In this document: positions 14,337 to 23,537 of the stretch, one piece after another
Position numbering within the stretch: position 1 is the first letter of the stretch
Layout of the letters: the number at the start of each line of letters is the position of its first letter
Assembly: GCF_000585375.1 (NCBI RefSeq)
Contig: NZ_KK073874.1
Location: 7,599,913-7,663,912, forward strand
Direction: 5' to 3'
DNA length: 64,000 nt
Source of the DNA: Cryptosporangium arvum DSM 44712
Lineage (GTDB): Bacteria; Actinomycetota; Actinomycetes; Mycobacteriales; Cryptosporangiaceae
Position numbers and translations under genes: made by a program
The notes under the pieces: model-generated
What the model saw: only the letters and a program-made list of their open reading frames with translations
The model's database searches: none
Told to the model about the DNA's origin: nothing

Positions 14337-15922
14337 ACCGCCCGGTTGGCCGCCCGGATCAGCGACGCATAGGCCGGACCGCCGAGCGAGTCGCGCCTGA
14401 GCGCGGCTCGCGCGGCGTTGCTCCCCGGCCCGCCGTGCACCCCGCCCCCGGGGTGAGCGGACGCGCTGGCCAGGTAGAGCCGGTCGATCGGGGTGTCGGC
14501 GCGGCCGAGCCCCGGCACCGGCCGGAAGAACAGCTGCTGGTGGATCGCCGCGGTACCGAGGTTCGCGACGCCCTCGGGAAGTGACGGGTTCCCGTGCGCG
14601 ACCTCGGCCGTGCTGAGTACGCGGCGGGCGACGATGCGGTCGGCGAACCCGGGAGCGTGCTTCTCGAACAAGGCCTGGACCTTGTCGGCGTGGCGCTCGG
14701 TCTCCCCCGGCTTCCAGTCCCGGCCGTGCGGCACGTGGGTGTACGCCCAGACCGAGTCGCCGTTGCCCGGCGCGCGCGACGGGTCGGCCACGGCCATCTG
14801 ACCGGCGAGCACGAACGGGTGCTCCGGGATCCTCCGGCGGGCCAGGTCGGCCCCGTACTGGGTCAGCCCGTCGAGGTCGACGCCCAGGTGCACGGTGCCG
14901 GCCCGGCGGGCGGCCTCCGCGGTCCACGGCACCCGGTCGGAGAGCGCCCAGTCGATCTTGATTATCGCGTTGTCCCAGGCGAACCGGTTGAGGTCGTCGA
15001 CCATGCGCGGCGGCAGGTGCCGATCCCCCACCAGCTGGCGGTACAGGTGGGGGGCCGCGGTGTCGGCCAGCACGGCCTTCCGGGCCTGGATCAACGCGCC
15101 CGACGCCGTCCGCACGCCGACGGCCTTACCCCGGGCCACCAGAACCTTCTCGACCGGCTCGGAGCAGCGCAGCTGCCCGCCGGCCGCGGCGAGCCGGGAC
15201 ACCAGCGCACCGGTGAGCGCGCTCGCGCCGCCCTCGGGCACCGGGAAACCCTGGAACTGGCCGAGCATCGCGAGCAGCCAGCCGAACACCGAGCTCGCGG
15301 CGCTCTCCGGCTGCAGGTCGGTGTGGAGCGCGTTGCCGGCGAGCAGCACTTTCGCGCCCTCGCCGGAGAACGTCTCGGCGGTGTACTGCTTGACCGGCTG
15401 CACGGCGAAGCGCGCGAACCGCAGTGCGTCGGCGACGCCGAGCGAGCGCAGCAGCCCGCTCGCGGCCCGCACCGGCGGGAACGGCTGGAACAGCGCGTCG
15501 AGGAGCCGGTCGGCGATCGCGCGGAACCGTTCGGCCTCCCGCCGCCACGCGTCCCCGTCGCCGGGCGCGAACGCGTCGACCGACGCCGCGGTCTCGTCCA
15601 GATCGCGGGAGAGCACGGCGACCCGGTCGTCGGGCAACACGTGGGCCAGCACGGACGGCGCGTGCAGCCAGCGCAGGCCGTGCTGGTCGAGGTCGAGGCC
15701 GGCCAGCACCGGCGAGGCGCCGCCGAGCGGGTAGAACGCGCTGCACAGATCGGCGACGTAACCGGGGCTGATCTCGTCCGAGCGGACGGCGCCACCGGGT
15801 TCGGCCGCCGCCTCCAGCACCAGCACGTGCCAGCCCCGGTCGGCGAGCAGGTTGGCGGCGACCAACCCGTTGTGGCCGCCGCCGACGACGACGGCGTCGA
15901 CGGTCTCGGTGGGCGCGGTCAT
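14327..15922 (-). CDS. Phytoene-desaturase-like FAD/NAD(P)-binding oxidoreductase
   Basis: A 531-residue flavoprotein of the CrtI/amine-oxidase superfamily. The dinucleotide-binding motif is DAVVVGGGHNGLVAANLLAD, followed by VLEAAAEPGGAVRSDE. The C-terminal FAD motif is ASAHPGGGVHGGPGSNAARA. This architecture matches actinobacterial proteins annotated NAD(P)/FAD-dependent oxidoreductase, which lie beside an SDR as here; no carotenoid gene (crtB, crtE) is near, so phytoene is not a likely substrate. The start overlaps the stop of the upstream SDR gene by 4 bases (ATGA), so the two are translated together. Confidence 0.85.
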   Translation of the reverse strand: MTAPTETVDAVVVGGGHNGLVAANLLADRGWHVLVLEAAAEPGGAVRSDEISPGYVADLCSAFYPLGGASPVLAGLDLDQHGLRWLHAPSVLAHVLPDDRVAVLSRDLDETAASVDAFAPGDGDAWRREAERFRAIADRLLDALFQPFPPVRAASGLLRSLGVADALRFARFAVQPVKQYTAETFSGEGAKVLLAGNALHTDLQPESAASSVFGWLLAMLGQFQGFPVPEGGASALTGALVSRLAAAGGQLRCSEPVEKVLVARGKAVGVRTASGALIQARKAVLADTAAPHLYRQLVGDRHLPPRMVDDLNRFAWDNAIIKIDWALSDRVPWTAEAARRAGTVHLGVDLDGLTQYGADLARRRIPEHPFVLAGQMAVADPSRAPGNGDSVWAYTHVPHGRDWKPGETERHADKVQALFEKHAPGFADRIVARRVLSTAEVAHGNPSLPEGVANLGTAAIHQQLFFRPVPGLGRADTPIDRLYLASASAHPGGGVHGGPGSNAARAALRRDSLGGPAYASLIRAANRAVYR

Positions 15923-16932
15923 CGGCGGCCCTTCATCAGGACCGCGGTGGCGGCGACCACCGCACCACCGGCCGCGAGCACGAGGGGTTTGCGGCCGGCG
16001 GCCCAGGCCTGCCAGCTGTGCGACTTGGCCTTCCCGTCGAACACCCCGTGCGCGCCCCGGTCCTGGACGTCGTCGAGCGGGCGGCTCAGGTTGTCCTTCC
16101 AGGCCGCGGCGTCGATCGGGTCGGGGGTCTGCTGACTCTCGACCCCGGTGCGGGCCAGGTAGTGGTCGAGCAGGCGCGGGATGAACTTCTGGCCCCAGCG
16201 GGTGGCGACGGTGATCAGGCCGACGTCGAGCATGCGCTGACCGGTCTCCGCGGCCCGGACGATCGCCTCGGCACCGACCTCCGGCTGGTAGATCGGGGGG
16301 ACCGGCTGGGGGTGCCGGGGCAGGCGCGTGCGCACCCACCCGAACTGGGGGGTGTTCATGGCCGGGAGGTTGACCTGGCTGATGCGGACGCCGCTCCTCT
16401 CCGCGAGCAGCTCCACCCGCAGCGACTCGGTGAAACCGGCCACCGCGTGCTTGGAGGCGCAGTACGGCGCCTGCAGAGGTATCGAGCGGTAGGCCAGCGA
16501 GGACCCCACCTGGACGATCGTGCCACGGTCGCGCGCCCGCATCCGCTTGATCGCGGCCAGCGTGCCGTTGACGAACCCGAGGTAGGTGACCTCGGTGACG
16601 CGCTTGAACTCGGCCGGGGTGACGTCCCAGGTGTAGGCGAACACGCTCGCCATCGCGTTGTTCACCCAGACGTCGATCGGGCCGAGTTCGGCCTCGATGC
16701 GGGTGGCGGCGGCCTCGACCGCGTCCGCGTCCGAGACGTCGGTCTGGACGGCGAGCGCGTCGGCGGCGCCGTGGTCGAGGGCCTGGCGGCGGGCGGCGTC
16801 CAGGCCGGCCTGCCCGCGGGCGAGCAGTCCGACGGCCGCTCCCCGCCGGGCGAAGGCCAACGCGGTGGCGCGGCCGACACCCGCGCTCGCGCCGGTCACC
16901 ACGACTACAGGGGCACCGGACGCTGTCGGCAT
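15919..16932 (-). CDS. Short-chain dehydrogenase/reductase with C-terminal membrane anchor
   Basis: A 337-residue SDR. The cofactor motif is VVVTGASAGVGRATALAFA, then VWVNNAMASVF (NNA-type), the serine strand VQVGSSLAYRS and the catalytic YCASKHAVAG (Tyr-x-x-x-Lys). After the ~250-residue fold is an extension ending in a hydrophobic helix (RKPLVLAAGGAVVAATAVLM) and a basic tail, probably a membrane anchor. The ATG has a purine-rich GAGGAGAAGGAGA leader. It is upstream of and overlaps the FAD oxidoreductase gene, so the pair may act in one redox pathway on a lipid-like compound. Confidence 0.88.
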   Translation of the reverse strand: MPTASGAPVVVVTGASAGVGRATALAFARRGAAVGLLARGQAGLDAARRQALDHGAADALAVQTDVSDADAVEAAATRIEAELGPIDVWVNNAMASVFAYTWDVTPAEFKRVTEVTYLGFVNGTLAAIKRMRARDRGTIVQVGSSLAYRSIPLQAPYCASKHAVAGFTESLRVELLAERSGVRISQVNLPAMNTPQFGWVRTRLPRHPQPVPPIYQPEVGAEAIVRAAETGQRMLDVGLITVATRWGQKFIPRLLDHYLARTGVESQQTPDPIDAAAWKDNLSRPLDDVQDRGAHGVFDGKAKSHSWQAWAAGRKPLVLAAGGAVVAATAVLMKGRR

Positions 16933-17008
16933 GGCCGTCGTCTCCTTCTCCTCGGCGCGATGTGCTCCGACGAGGTGCCCTAGCGACCCCGGGGGCAAAC
17001 GCTCCGGC

Positions 17009-17362
17009 TCACCCCTTCAGCGTGAGGGCGTGGAACTCCCGGGAGGTGAGCAGGGCGCCGTCGAGCGTGCCGGTGACGATCGCCTTGGCCCCGGACGGCA
17101 GCGTGGAGAGCGCCCGGCGCTGTCCGTCGACGGTAATCGTGGCCCCGGCGACGAGCACGATGGTCAGCTCGGCGTGGCGGCGGCGACCGTCCTGTACGTC
17201 GCGGATCGTCACGGTGCTCTCGAGGAGATCGAACCCGCTGATCGTGCCGACCAGTTCGACGTGCTGACCCCGGCGGCGGCGGTCCCGTACCACCGGCGCG
17301 TCGGCGACGGCGGCGAGCGAGTGCGTGCCGACGGAGGCGGCGGCGAACAGGTTGTCGGTCAT
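17009..17362 (-). CDS. DUF5666-like OB-fold small protein
   Basis: A 117-residue protein. The first ~30 residues are polar with Arg repeats (VVRDRRRRGQHVELVG). After that there are five or six short beta strands: LVGTISGFDLLESTVTIRDV, ITVDGQRRALSTLPSGAKAI, VTGTLDGALLTSREFHALTL. The GTI...VTV...T-ITVDG...L..G..V.GTL pattern resembles DUF5666 repeats. No signal peptide is seen, so it may be cytoplasmic. GGGAGAT precedes the ATG. Family assignment is by pattern only. Confidence 0.65.
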   Translation of the reverse strand: MTDNLFAAASVGTHSLAAVADAPVVRDRRRRGQHVELVGTISGFDLLESTVTIRDVQDGRRRHAELTIVLVAGATITVDGQRRALSTLPSGAKAIVTGTLDGALLTSREFHALTLKG

Positions 17363-17481
17363 CGGATCTCCCGGTAGGTCTGCGGTTGCCTGCACCGGGT
17401 AGTTCGGCCGCCACTGGTGGCGGCCGAAGTGCAGCCCGGGCGCAAGGCGGTTGCCGTGCCCCGGCGGCACCCGGGCCGCCC

Positions 17482-19026
17482 TCAGTGCGCGGCCCAGGTG
17501 TCCCGGACGGTCCGCGCGGCGATGTCGCGGAGGACGCGGTCGGCGGTCTCGGCGCTCACCTCTCCCTCGCTGCGCAGCCTGAGCACCGCGGCCTGTTCGG
17601 CGTCCCGGAGGTGCCCCGCGACCTTGGAGGCGTCCAGCATCCGCTGCCGCACCTCGGCCGAGAGCTCATCACGCAGAGCCGGAACGGTACGGGCGTACCG
17701 CCGCCGGATCAGCTCCGCCGCGTCCTCGTCGATCCGGCCGGCGGCCAGCAGCTCGTCGAGGCGGGCCATGGCCGCACCGGCCGCCACCGCGCGGGCCCGG
17801 CCGACCTCCCCCTGCTCCTCGTCCGACGAGCGCACGCCGAGCCCGCGCACCACCCACGGCAGCGTCAGCCCTTGCCCGACCAGCGTCACGACCACGACCG
17901 CGATCGCCGCGAACAGCACGACCGGCCGCCCGGGGAAGTCCATCGGCAGCGCCAGCGCGGTGGCCAGCGTCACCACGCCACGCATACCGGCCCAGGACAC
18001 GACGACCGACTCCCGCCACCCGTGGCCGTCGGTGGATTTGCGCATCCGACGCCCCGCGACCCATCCGAGCGGCAGCACGAACAGCGCTCTGGTCGCGATC
18101 GCCGTCGCGCACACCGCGGCCGCGACCCCGGTGCCGTAGGTCGGCACGCCCGGGTCGAGCACGACCTTGACCAGCTCGTAGCCCACCAGCCCGAACGCGA
18201 ACCCGCCGATCAGCCAGTCGAGCACCCGCCAGACCGTGCCGCCGGCCAGGAACCCCGCCCCCGTGTACGCGTCGCTGCCGCCCTGGCCGAGCATCAGCCC
18301 GGCGACCACGACGGCCAGCACGCCCGAACCGTGCAGCTCCTCGATGCCGAGGTAGGCCGCGTACGGCAGCAGCAGCGACAGGCCCACCTCGGCGCGCGGG
18401 TCGGAGAGGCGGCTGATCAGCGTCCGGCCGATCCAGCCGACGGCGATCCCGACCAGCGGCGCGATCAGCACCGACACGGCGAGCGTCCCGGCGGCGTCGG
18501 CCGGTGAGAACGAGTCGGTGAGCGCGGCCGACACCGCGGTCGTGTAGATGACGAGCGCCAGCGCGTCGTTGATCAGCCCTTCGCCCTCCAGCACCGCGAC
18601 CAGCCGCTTCGGCAAACCGAGCCGGCCGGCCAGCGACGTGGCCGCGACCGGGTCGGGCGGCGACACGACCGCGCCGAGCGCGACCGCGGCCCAGAGCGTC
18701 AGGCTGGGGTCGACCCACTGGGCGATCAGGGCCACGACCACTGTCGTCACCGCGACCAGGCCCACCGCGAGCGCGAGCAGCACCTTCCAGTTGCGGGTGA
18801 AGTCACGCCGGGAACTGCGCTGCGCGGCCGCGAACAGCAGCGGCGGGAGGAACAGCGGCAGCACCAGGTCCGGGTCGATCAGCTCGCGCGGCGCCTCCGG
18901 CACCAACGCCAGGACGGCGCCCATCAGCGTGAGCGCGACCGGCGCCGGCACCCCGAACCGGTCGGCGAACGGACTGACGAGAACGACGCCGAGCAGTAGG
19001 ACCAGGACGACGACCAGAGCATTCAC
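17482..19026 (-). CDS. CPA1-family Na+/H+ antiporter
   Basis: A 514-residue antiporter with about 12 membrane helices. Key motifs are GAVVSPPDPVAATSLAGRLG and VAVLEGEGLINDALALVIYT (the conserved Asn-Asp ion site), plus WAGMRGVVTLATALALP. A ~110-residue cytoplasmic Arg/Glu-rich tail follows (RARAVAAGAAMARLDELLAA), which resembles regulatory tails of bacterial NhaP proteins. It exchanges Na+ (or K+) for H+ across the membrane. A GTG at 19032 lies inside the Shine-Dalgarno AGGAGGTG, so I prefer the second GTG at 19026, which has 5-base spacing to AGGAGG. Confidence 0.9.
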   Translation of the reverse strand: MNALVVVLVLLLGVVLVSPFADRFGVPAPVALTLMGAVLALVPEAPRELIDPDLVLPLFLPPLLFAAAQRSSRRDFTRNWKVLLALAVGLVAVTTVVVALIAQWVDPSLTLWAAVALGAVVSPPDPVAATSLAGRLGLPKRLVAVLEGEGLINDALALVIYTTAVSAALTDSFSPADAAGTLAVSVLIAPLVGIAVGWIGRTLISRLSDPRAEVGLSLLLPYAAYLGIEELHGSGVLAVVVAGLMLGQGGSDAYTGAGFLAGGTVWRVLDWLIGGFAFGLVGYELVKVVLDPGVPTYGTGVAAAVCATAIATRALFVLPLGWVAGRRMRKSTDGHGWRESVVVSWAGMRGVVTLATALALPMDFPGRPVVLFAAIAVVVVTLVGQGLTLPWVVRGLGVRSSDEEQGEVGRARAVAAGAAMARLDELLAAGRIDEDAAELIRRRYARTVPALRDELSAEVRQRMLDASKVAGHLRDAEQAAVLRLRSEGEVSAETADRVLRDIAARTVRDTWAAH

Positions 19027-19151
19027 ACGCACCTCCTACCCAGTGCACGCCGATCGGCACGCGGGGCGGAGGATTGCACCGGGCCGAACCGGGGCAGGAC
19101 AAGGTTCGCGGCCTGGGGCGAGCGTCGCTGGATCGATCACGAGGAGGCACG

Positions 19152-21260
19152 ATGCAGGTGTGGGCCGGCACCAGTTATCCACTGGGTGCGACCTACGACG
19201 GCGTCGGCACGAATTTCGCGCTGTTCTCCGAAGCCGCGACCAAGGTGGAGATCTGCCTGTTCGACGACAGCGGCGTCGAGGAGCGGTACGCGCTGCCCGA
19301 GGTGGACGGCTTCGTCTGGCACGGGTACCTCGCCGGGGTCCAGCCGGGTCAGCGGTACGGCTTCCGGGTGCACGGCCCGCACGACCCCCAGGCGGGCGTG
19401 CGGTGCAACCCCAACAAGCTGCTGCTCGACCCGTACGCGAAAGCGATCGACGGTGACGTCGACTGGGACGACTCGCTCTTCGGCTACAAGTTCGACGCCC
19501 CGCACGAGCGGTCGGACGGCGACTCCGCGCGGCACCTGCCGAAGTGTGTCGTCGCGAACCCGTACTTCGACTGGGCCGACGACCGCTCCCCGCGGCACCA
19601 GTACCACGAGACCGTCATCTACGAGACCCACGTGCGCGGGTTGACGATGAACCACCCCGGCGTGCCCAAGGCGCTGCGGGGCACGTACGCCGGAATCGGG
19701 CACGCGTCGGTCGTGGAGCACCTCTCGAAGCTCGGCGTCACCGCGCTCGAGCTGATGCCGGTGCACCACTTCGTGCACGACCACTACCTGGTCGAGAAGG
19801 GCCTCCGGAACTACTGGGGCTACAACACGATCGGCTTCCTGGCGCCGTACTCCGGCTACAGCAGCACCGGCACCCGCGGTCAGCAGGTGCAGGAGTTCCG
19901 GGCGATGGTCAAGGCGCTGCACGCCGCCGACATCGAGGTGATCCTGGACGTCGTCTACAACCACACCGCGGAAGGCAACCACCTCGGGCCGACGCTGGGC
20001 TTCCGCGGCATCGACAACCGCACGTACTACCGGCTGGTCGACGACCAGCCGGAGTACTACATGGACTACACCGGCACCGGGAACAGCCTCAACGTCCGGC
20101 AACCCCATTCACTGCAGCTGATCATGGACTCGCTGCGGTACTGGATCACCGAGATGCACGTCGACGGGTTCCGGTTCGACCTCGCCGCGACGCTGGCCCG
20201 CGAGTTCTACGACGTCGACCGCCTCTCGACCTTCTTCGAGGTCATCCAGCAGGACCCGATCGTCAGCCAGGTGAAGCTGATCGCCGAACCGTGGGACGTC
20301 GGGCCCGGTGGCTACCAGGTCGGCAACTTCCCGCCGCTGTGGACGGAGTGGAACGGCCGGTACCGGGACACCGTCCGCGACTTCTGGCGCGGCGAGCCGG
20401 GCACGCTCGGTGAGTTCGCCTCGCGCATCTCCGGCTCGGCCGACCTCTACCAGCACGACGGGCGCCGCCCGGTGGCCAGCATCAACTTCGTGACCTGTCA
20501 CGACGGCTTCACGCTCAACGACCTCGTCTCCTACAACGAGAAGCACAACGAGGCCAACGGCGAGAACAACAACGACGGCGAGAGCCACAACCGGTCGTGG
20601 AACTGCGGGGTCGAGGGGCCCACCGACGACCCGGAGGTGCTGGAGCTGCGTGCGCGTCAGCGGCGCAACTTCCTCGCCACCATGCTGCTCTCGCAGGGCG
20701 TGCCGATGATCGGGCACGGCGACGAGCTCGGCCGCACCCAGCAGGGCAACAACAACGCCTACTGCCAGGACAGCGAGTTGTCCTGGGTCGACTGGCGCAA
20801 CTCCGACGACCAGCTGGTCGACTTCGTCCGACGGGTCTCGCAGCTGCGTGCCGAGCACCCGGTGTTCCGCCGCCGCCGGTTCTTCGACGGCCGCCCGGTC
20901 CGTCGCGGCGCCGGTACCCCGCTCAGCGACGTGGAGTGGTTCACGCCGGACGGGCGGGAAATGAGCGAGGACGACTGGGAGAGCGACTTCGGCCGGGCGA
21001 TCATGCTGTTCCTCAACGGCAACGGCATCCGCGAGCTCGGGCCGCAGGGCGATCTGATCACCGACGACTCGTTCATCCTGGCCTTCAACGCACACTACGA
21101 ACCGATCGACTTCACGATGCCGCCGAGCGAATACGCCACCAAATGGAGCGTCGCGCTCGACACCGCCAACACCAATGGCGCGGGCACCCGCGTCGCCGAG
21201 GCCGGCGGTCAGATTCCGGTCGAGGCGCGCTCGCTCCTCGTGCTGCAGAGGGATGTATGA
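19152..21260 (+). CDS. glgX: Glycogen debranching enzyme GlgX
   Basis: A 702-residue GH13 isoamylase-type enzyme that removes alpha-1,6 branches from glycogen after phosphorylase action. An N-terminal CBM48-like domain (VWAGTSYPLGATYDGVGTNF) precedes the TIM barrel. Conserved blocks include VILDVVYNHTAEGNH, the nucleophile strand MHVDGFRFDLAATLA, the acid strand KLIAEPWDVGPGG and INFVTCHDGFTLNDLVSYNE. The start ATG has GAGGAGG at the right spacing. The TreY gene starts 1 base after the stop, so glgX-treY-treZ is a single operon that takes glycogen to trehalose. Confidence 0.95.
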   Translation: MQVWAGTSYPLGATYDGVGTNFALFSEAATKVEICLFDDSGVEERYALPEVDGFVWHGYLAGVQPGQRYGFRVHGPHDPQAGVRCNPNKLLLDPYAKAIDGDVDWDDSLFGYKFDAPHERSDGDSARHLPKCVVANPYFDWADDRSPRHQYHETVIYETHVRGLTMNHPGVPKALRGTYAGIGHASVVEHLSKLGVTALELMPVHHFVHDHYLVEKGLRNYWGYNTIGFLAPYSGYSSTGTRGQQVQEFRAMVKALHAADIEVILDVVYNHTAEGNHLGPTLGFRGIDNRTYYRLVDDQPEYYMDYTGTGNSLNVRQPHSLQLIMDSLRYWITEMHVDGFRFDLAATLAREFYDVDRLSTFFEVIQQDPIVSQVKLIAEPWDVGPGGYQVGNFPPLWTEWNGRYRDTVRDFWRGEPGTLGEFASRISGSADLYQHDGRRPVASINFVTCHDGFTLNDLVSYNEKHNEANGENNNDGESHNRSWNCGVEGPTDDPEVLELRARQRRNFLATMLLSQGVPMIGHGDELGRTQQGNNNAYCQDSELSWVDWRNSDDQLVDFVRRVSQLRAEHPVFRRRRFFDGRPVRRGAGTPLSDVEWFTPDGREMSEDDWESDFGRAIMLFLNGNGIRELGPQGDLITDDSFILAFNAHYEPIDFTMPPSEYATKWSVALDTANTNGAGTRVAEAGGQIPVEARSLLVLQRDV

Positions 21261-21261
21261 C

Positions 21262-23526
21262 ATGAGCACGGTTCGTGGCACCTACCGCGTGCAGGTGCAG
21301 CCGGAGTTCGACCTGCGATCGGCCGCCGGGCTCGCCGACTACCTGCGTGACCTGGGCGTCACCCAGCTGTACTCGGCGCCGCTGCTGCAGTCGACGCCCG
21401 GCTCGCAGCACGGTTACGACGTCGCCGACCACTCGCACGTCAACACCGAGTTGGGCGGCGCGGAAGCCTTCGCCGCGCTGAAGGACGCGCTGCGGGCGCA
21501 CGGGCTCGGGCTCGTCGTCGACATCGTGCCCAACCACGCCGGCGTGGCGGTGCCGCGCGCGAACCCGGCCTGGTGGGACGTGCTCCGCCGCGGACGCGAC
21601 TCGGAGTACGCGCGCTGGTTCGACATCGACTGGGACCGCGGACCGGTGCTGATCCCGGTGCTGGGCTCGGACTCCGACGTGTCGTCGCTGACCGTCGAGG
21701 ACGGCGAGCTGCGGTACTACGAGCACGCGTACCCCATCGCCGAGGGCACCGGTGACGGTTCGCCCCAGGAGGTGCACGACCGGCAGCACTACCGGCTGGT
21801 CGACTGGCGCCGGGGAGACGGCGAGATCACCTACCGGCGGTTCTTCGCGATCGCCGACCTGGCCGGGCTCCGCGTCGAGGACCCGACCGTGTTCAACGCG
21901 ACGCACGGCGAGATCCTCCGCTGGTACGCCGAGGGCGGCCTGGACGGCATTCGCGTCGACCACCCGGACGGCCTGCTCGATCCGGGTGAGTACCTCCAGC
22001 GGCTGCGTGTCGGCGCACCCGAGGCCTGGCTGGTCGTGGAGAAGATCGCCGAGCCCGGCGAGGAGCTGCCGGAGTGGCCGATCGACGGTCTGACCGGCTA
22101 CGACGCTCTCGGCGAGGTCGGCGCGCTGTTCGTCGACCCGGCCGGTGAGGACGCGTTCACCGCGCTGGACACCGAGCTCACCGGCGTCACCACCGACTAC
22201 CCGGAGCTGCTGTACGCCTCCAAGAAGGACGTCGCCACCGGCATGCTGCGGGCCGAGCTGCGGCGGCTGGCCCGGCTCGTACCGGACGAGCCGCAGGCGG
22301 AGGCGGCCCTCGCCGAGCTCCTGGCCGCGTTCCCGGTCTACCGGTCCTACCTGCCGTTCGGCCTCGACCACCTGGCGTCGGCGCTGGTCACCGTGCGGGA
22401 GCGGCGGCCCGAGCTCGGGCCGGCGCTGGACACGCTGGAGGCCAGGCTCACCGACCCCGACGACGAGCTGGCGATCCGGTTCCAGCAGACGTCCGGCGCG
22501 GTGATGGCGAAGGGCGCCGAGGACACCGCGTTCTACCGGTGGACCCGGTTCGTGGCGCTGAACGAGGTCGGCGGCGACCCGCAGCACTTCGGCGGCTCGG
22601 CGTCGGCGTTCCACGAGGCGGCGGCCGCGCGTCAGGCGCACTGGCCCCGGGGCATGACCACGCTCTCGACCCACGACACCAAGCGGTCGGAGGACGTCCG
22701 GGCCCGGATGGCAGTGCTGGCCGAGATCCCGGACGAGTGGGCGACCGCGGTCCGTCGCTGGCGCGAGGTCGCGCCGGTGCCGGACGGGGCGATCGCGCAC
22801 CTGCTCTGGCAGACCGTGGTGGCGACGTACCCGATCAGCGCTTCCCGGCTCAAGGGGGCGCTGCAGAAGTCGGCTCGCGAGGCCCGCACGGTGACGTCGT
22901 GGAACGACCCGAACGAGGAGTTCGAGGCGGCGCTGGAGGCCGCGATCGACACCGCGCTCGCGTCGCCGGACGTGGCCGCGTTCGCCGAGCTCGTCACGCC
23001 GTACGGGTGGGTGAACGCGCTCGGGCAGAAGCTCGTGCAGCTCACGATGCCCGGGATCCCGGACACGTACCAGGGCACCGAGCTGTGGGACAACTCGCTC
23101 GTCGACCCCGACAACCGGCGGCCGGTCGACTTCGACGCCCGGCGCAAGCTGCTGGCCCGGCTGGACGACGGCTGGTTGCCGCCGCTCGACGCCGAGGGCG
23201 CGGCCAAGCTCCTGGTGACCTCGCGCGCGCTGCGGTTGCGCCGGGACCGGCCGGAGCTGTTCGGGTCGTACACGCCGATCGCGGTGTCGGGGTCGGCGGC
23301 GGACCACGCGGCCGCGTTCGACCGGGGCGGGGCGATCACCGTGGTGACCCGGCTGCCGATCGGCCTGGAGCGGCGCGGCGGCTGGGGCGACACCGTGCTG
23401 GAACTGCCCGACGGCGAGTGGAAGGACGTCCTGACCGGCGCCGAGTACTCGGCCGGTGCGGACGGGCCGGTCGGTTTGATCGACGTGCTGTCGCGGTATC
23501 CGGTAGCGCTTCTGACTCGAGTGTGA
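21262..23526 (+). CDS. treY: Maltooligosyl trehalose synthase TreY
   Basis: A 754-residue GH13_26 enzyme that isomerises the reducing-end alpha-1,4 bond of maltodextrins to alpha,alpha-1,1. The signature start is STVRGTYRVQVQPEFDLRSA, then STPGSQHGYDVADHSHVN. The nucleophile strand is GLDGIRVDHPDGLLDPGE, the acid strand WLVVEKIAEPGEELPEWPI and the third Asp is in TTLSTHDTKRSEDVRARM. C-terminal blocks (MPGIPDTYQGTELWDNSLVD) are intact. The length fits the family. An alternative ATG three codons earlier overlaps the glgX stop. Confidence 0.95.
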   Translation: MSTVRGTYRVQVQPEFDLRSAAGLADYLRDLGVTQLYSAPLLQSTPGSQHGYDVADHSHVNTELGGAEAFAALKDALRAHGLGLVVDIVPNHAGVAVPRANPAWWDVLRRGRDSEYARWFDIDWDRGPVLIPVLGSDSDVSSLTVEDGELRYYEHAYPIAEGTGDGSPQEVHDRQHYRLVDWRRGDGEITYRRFFAIADLAGLRVEDPTVFNATHGEILRWYAEGGLDGIRVDHPDGLLDPGEYLQRLRVGAPEAWLVVEKIAEPGEELPEWPIDGLTGYDALGEVGALFVDPAGEDAFTALDTELTGVTTDYPELLYASKKDVATGMLRAELRRLARLVPDEPQAEAALAELLAAFPVYRSYLPFGLDHLASALVTVRERRPELGPALDTLEARLTDPDDELAIRFQQTSGAVMAKGAEDTAFYRWTRFVALNEVGGDPQHFGGSASAFHEAAAARQAHWPRGMTTLSTHDTKRSEDVRARMAVLAEIPDEWATAVRRWREVAPVPDGAIAHLLWQTVVATYPISASRLKGALQKSAREARTVTSWNDPNEEFEAALEAAIDTALASPDVAAFAELVTPYGWVNALGQKLVQLTMPGIPDTYQGTELWDNSLVDPDNRRPVDFDARRKLLARLDDGWLPPLDAEGAAKLLVTSRALRLRRDRPELFGSYTPIAVSGSAADHAAAFDRGGAITVVTRLPIGLERRGGWGDTVLELPDGEWKDVLTGAEYSAGADGPVGLIDVLSRYPVALLTRV

Positions 23527-23537
23527 GGGACTCCGTC

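Noticed and set aside
12204-14927. A 907-codon minus-strand frame across RsbW, sigma and SRPBCC genes
   Set aside because: The plus-strand genes have clear families and overlaps; the minus frame is Arg/Pro-rich and domain-free.
14327-15922. Carotenoid gene cluster
   Set aside because: The CrtI-like fold has no crtB, crtE or cyclase partner here, and the SDR neighbour suggests another pathway.
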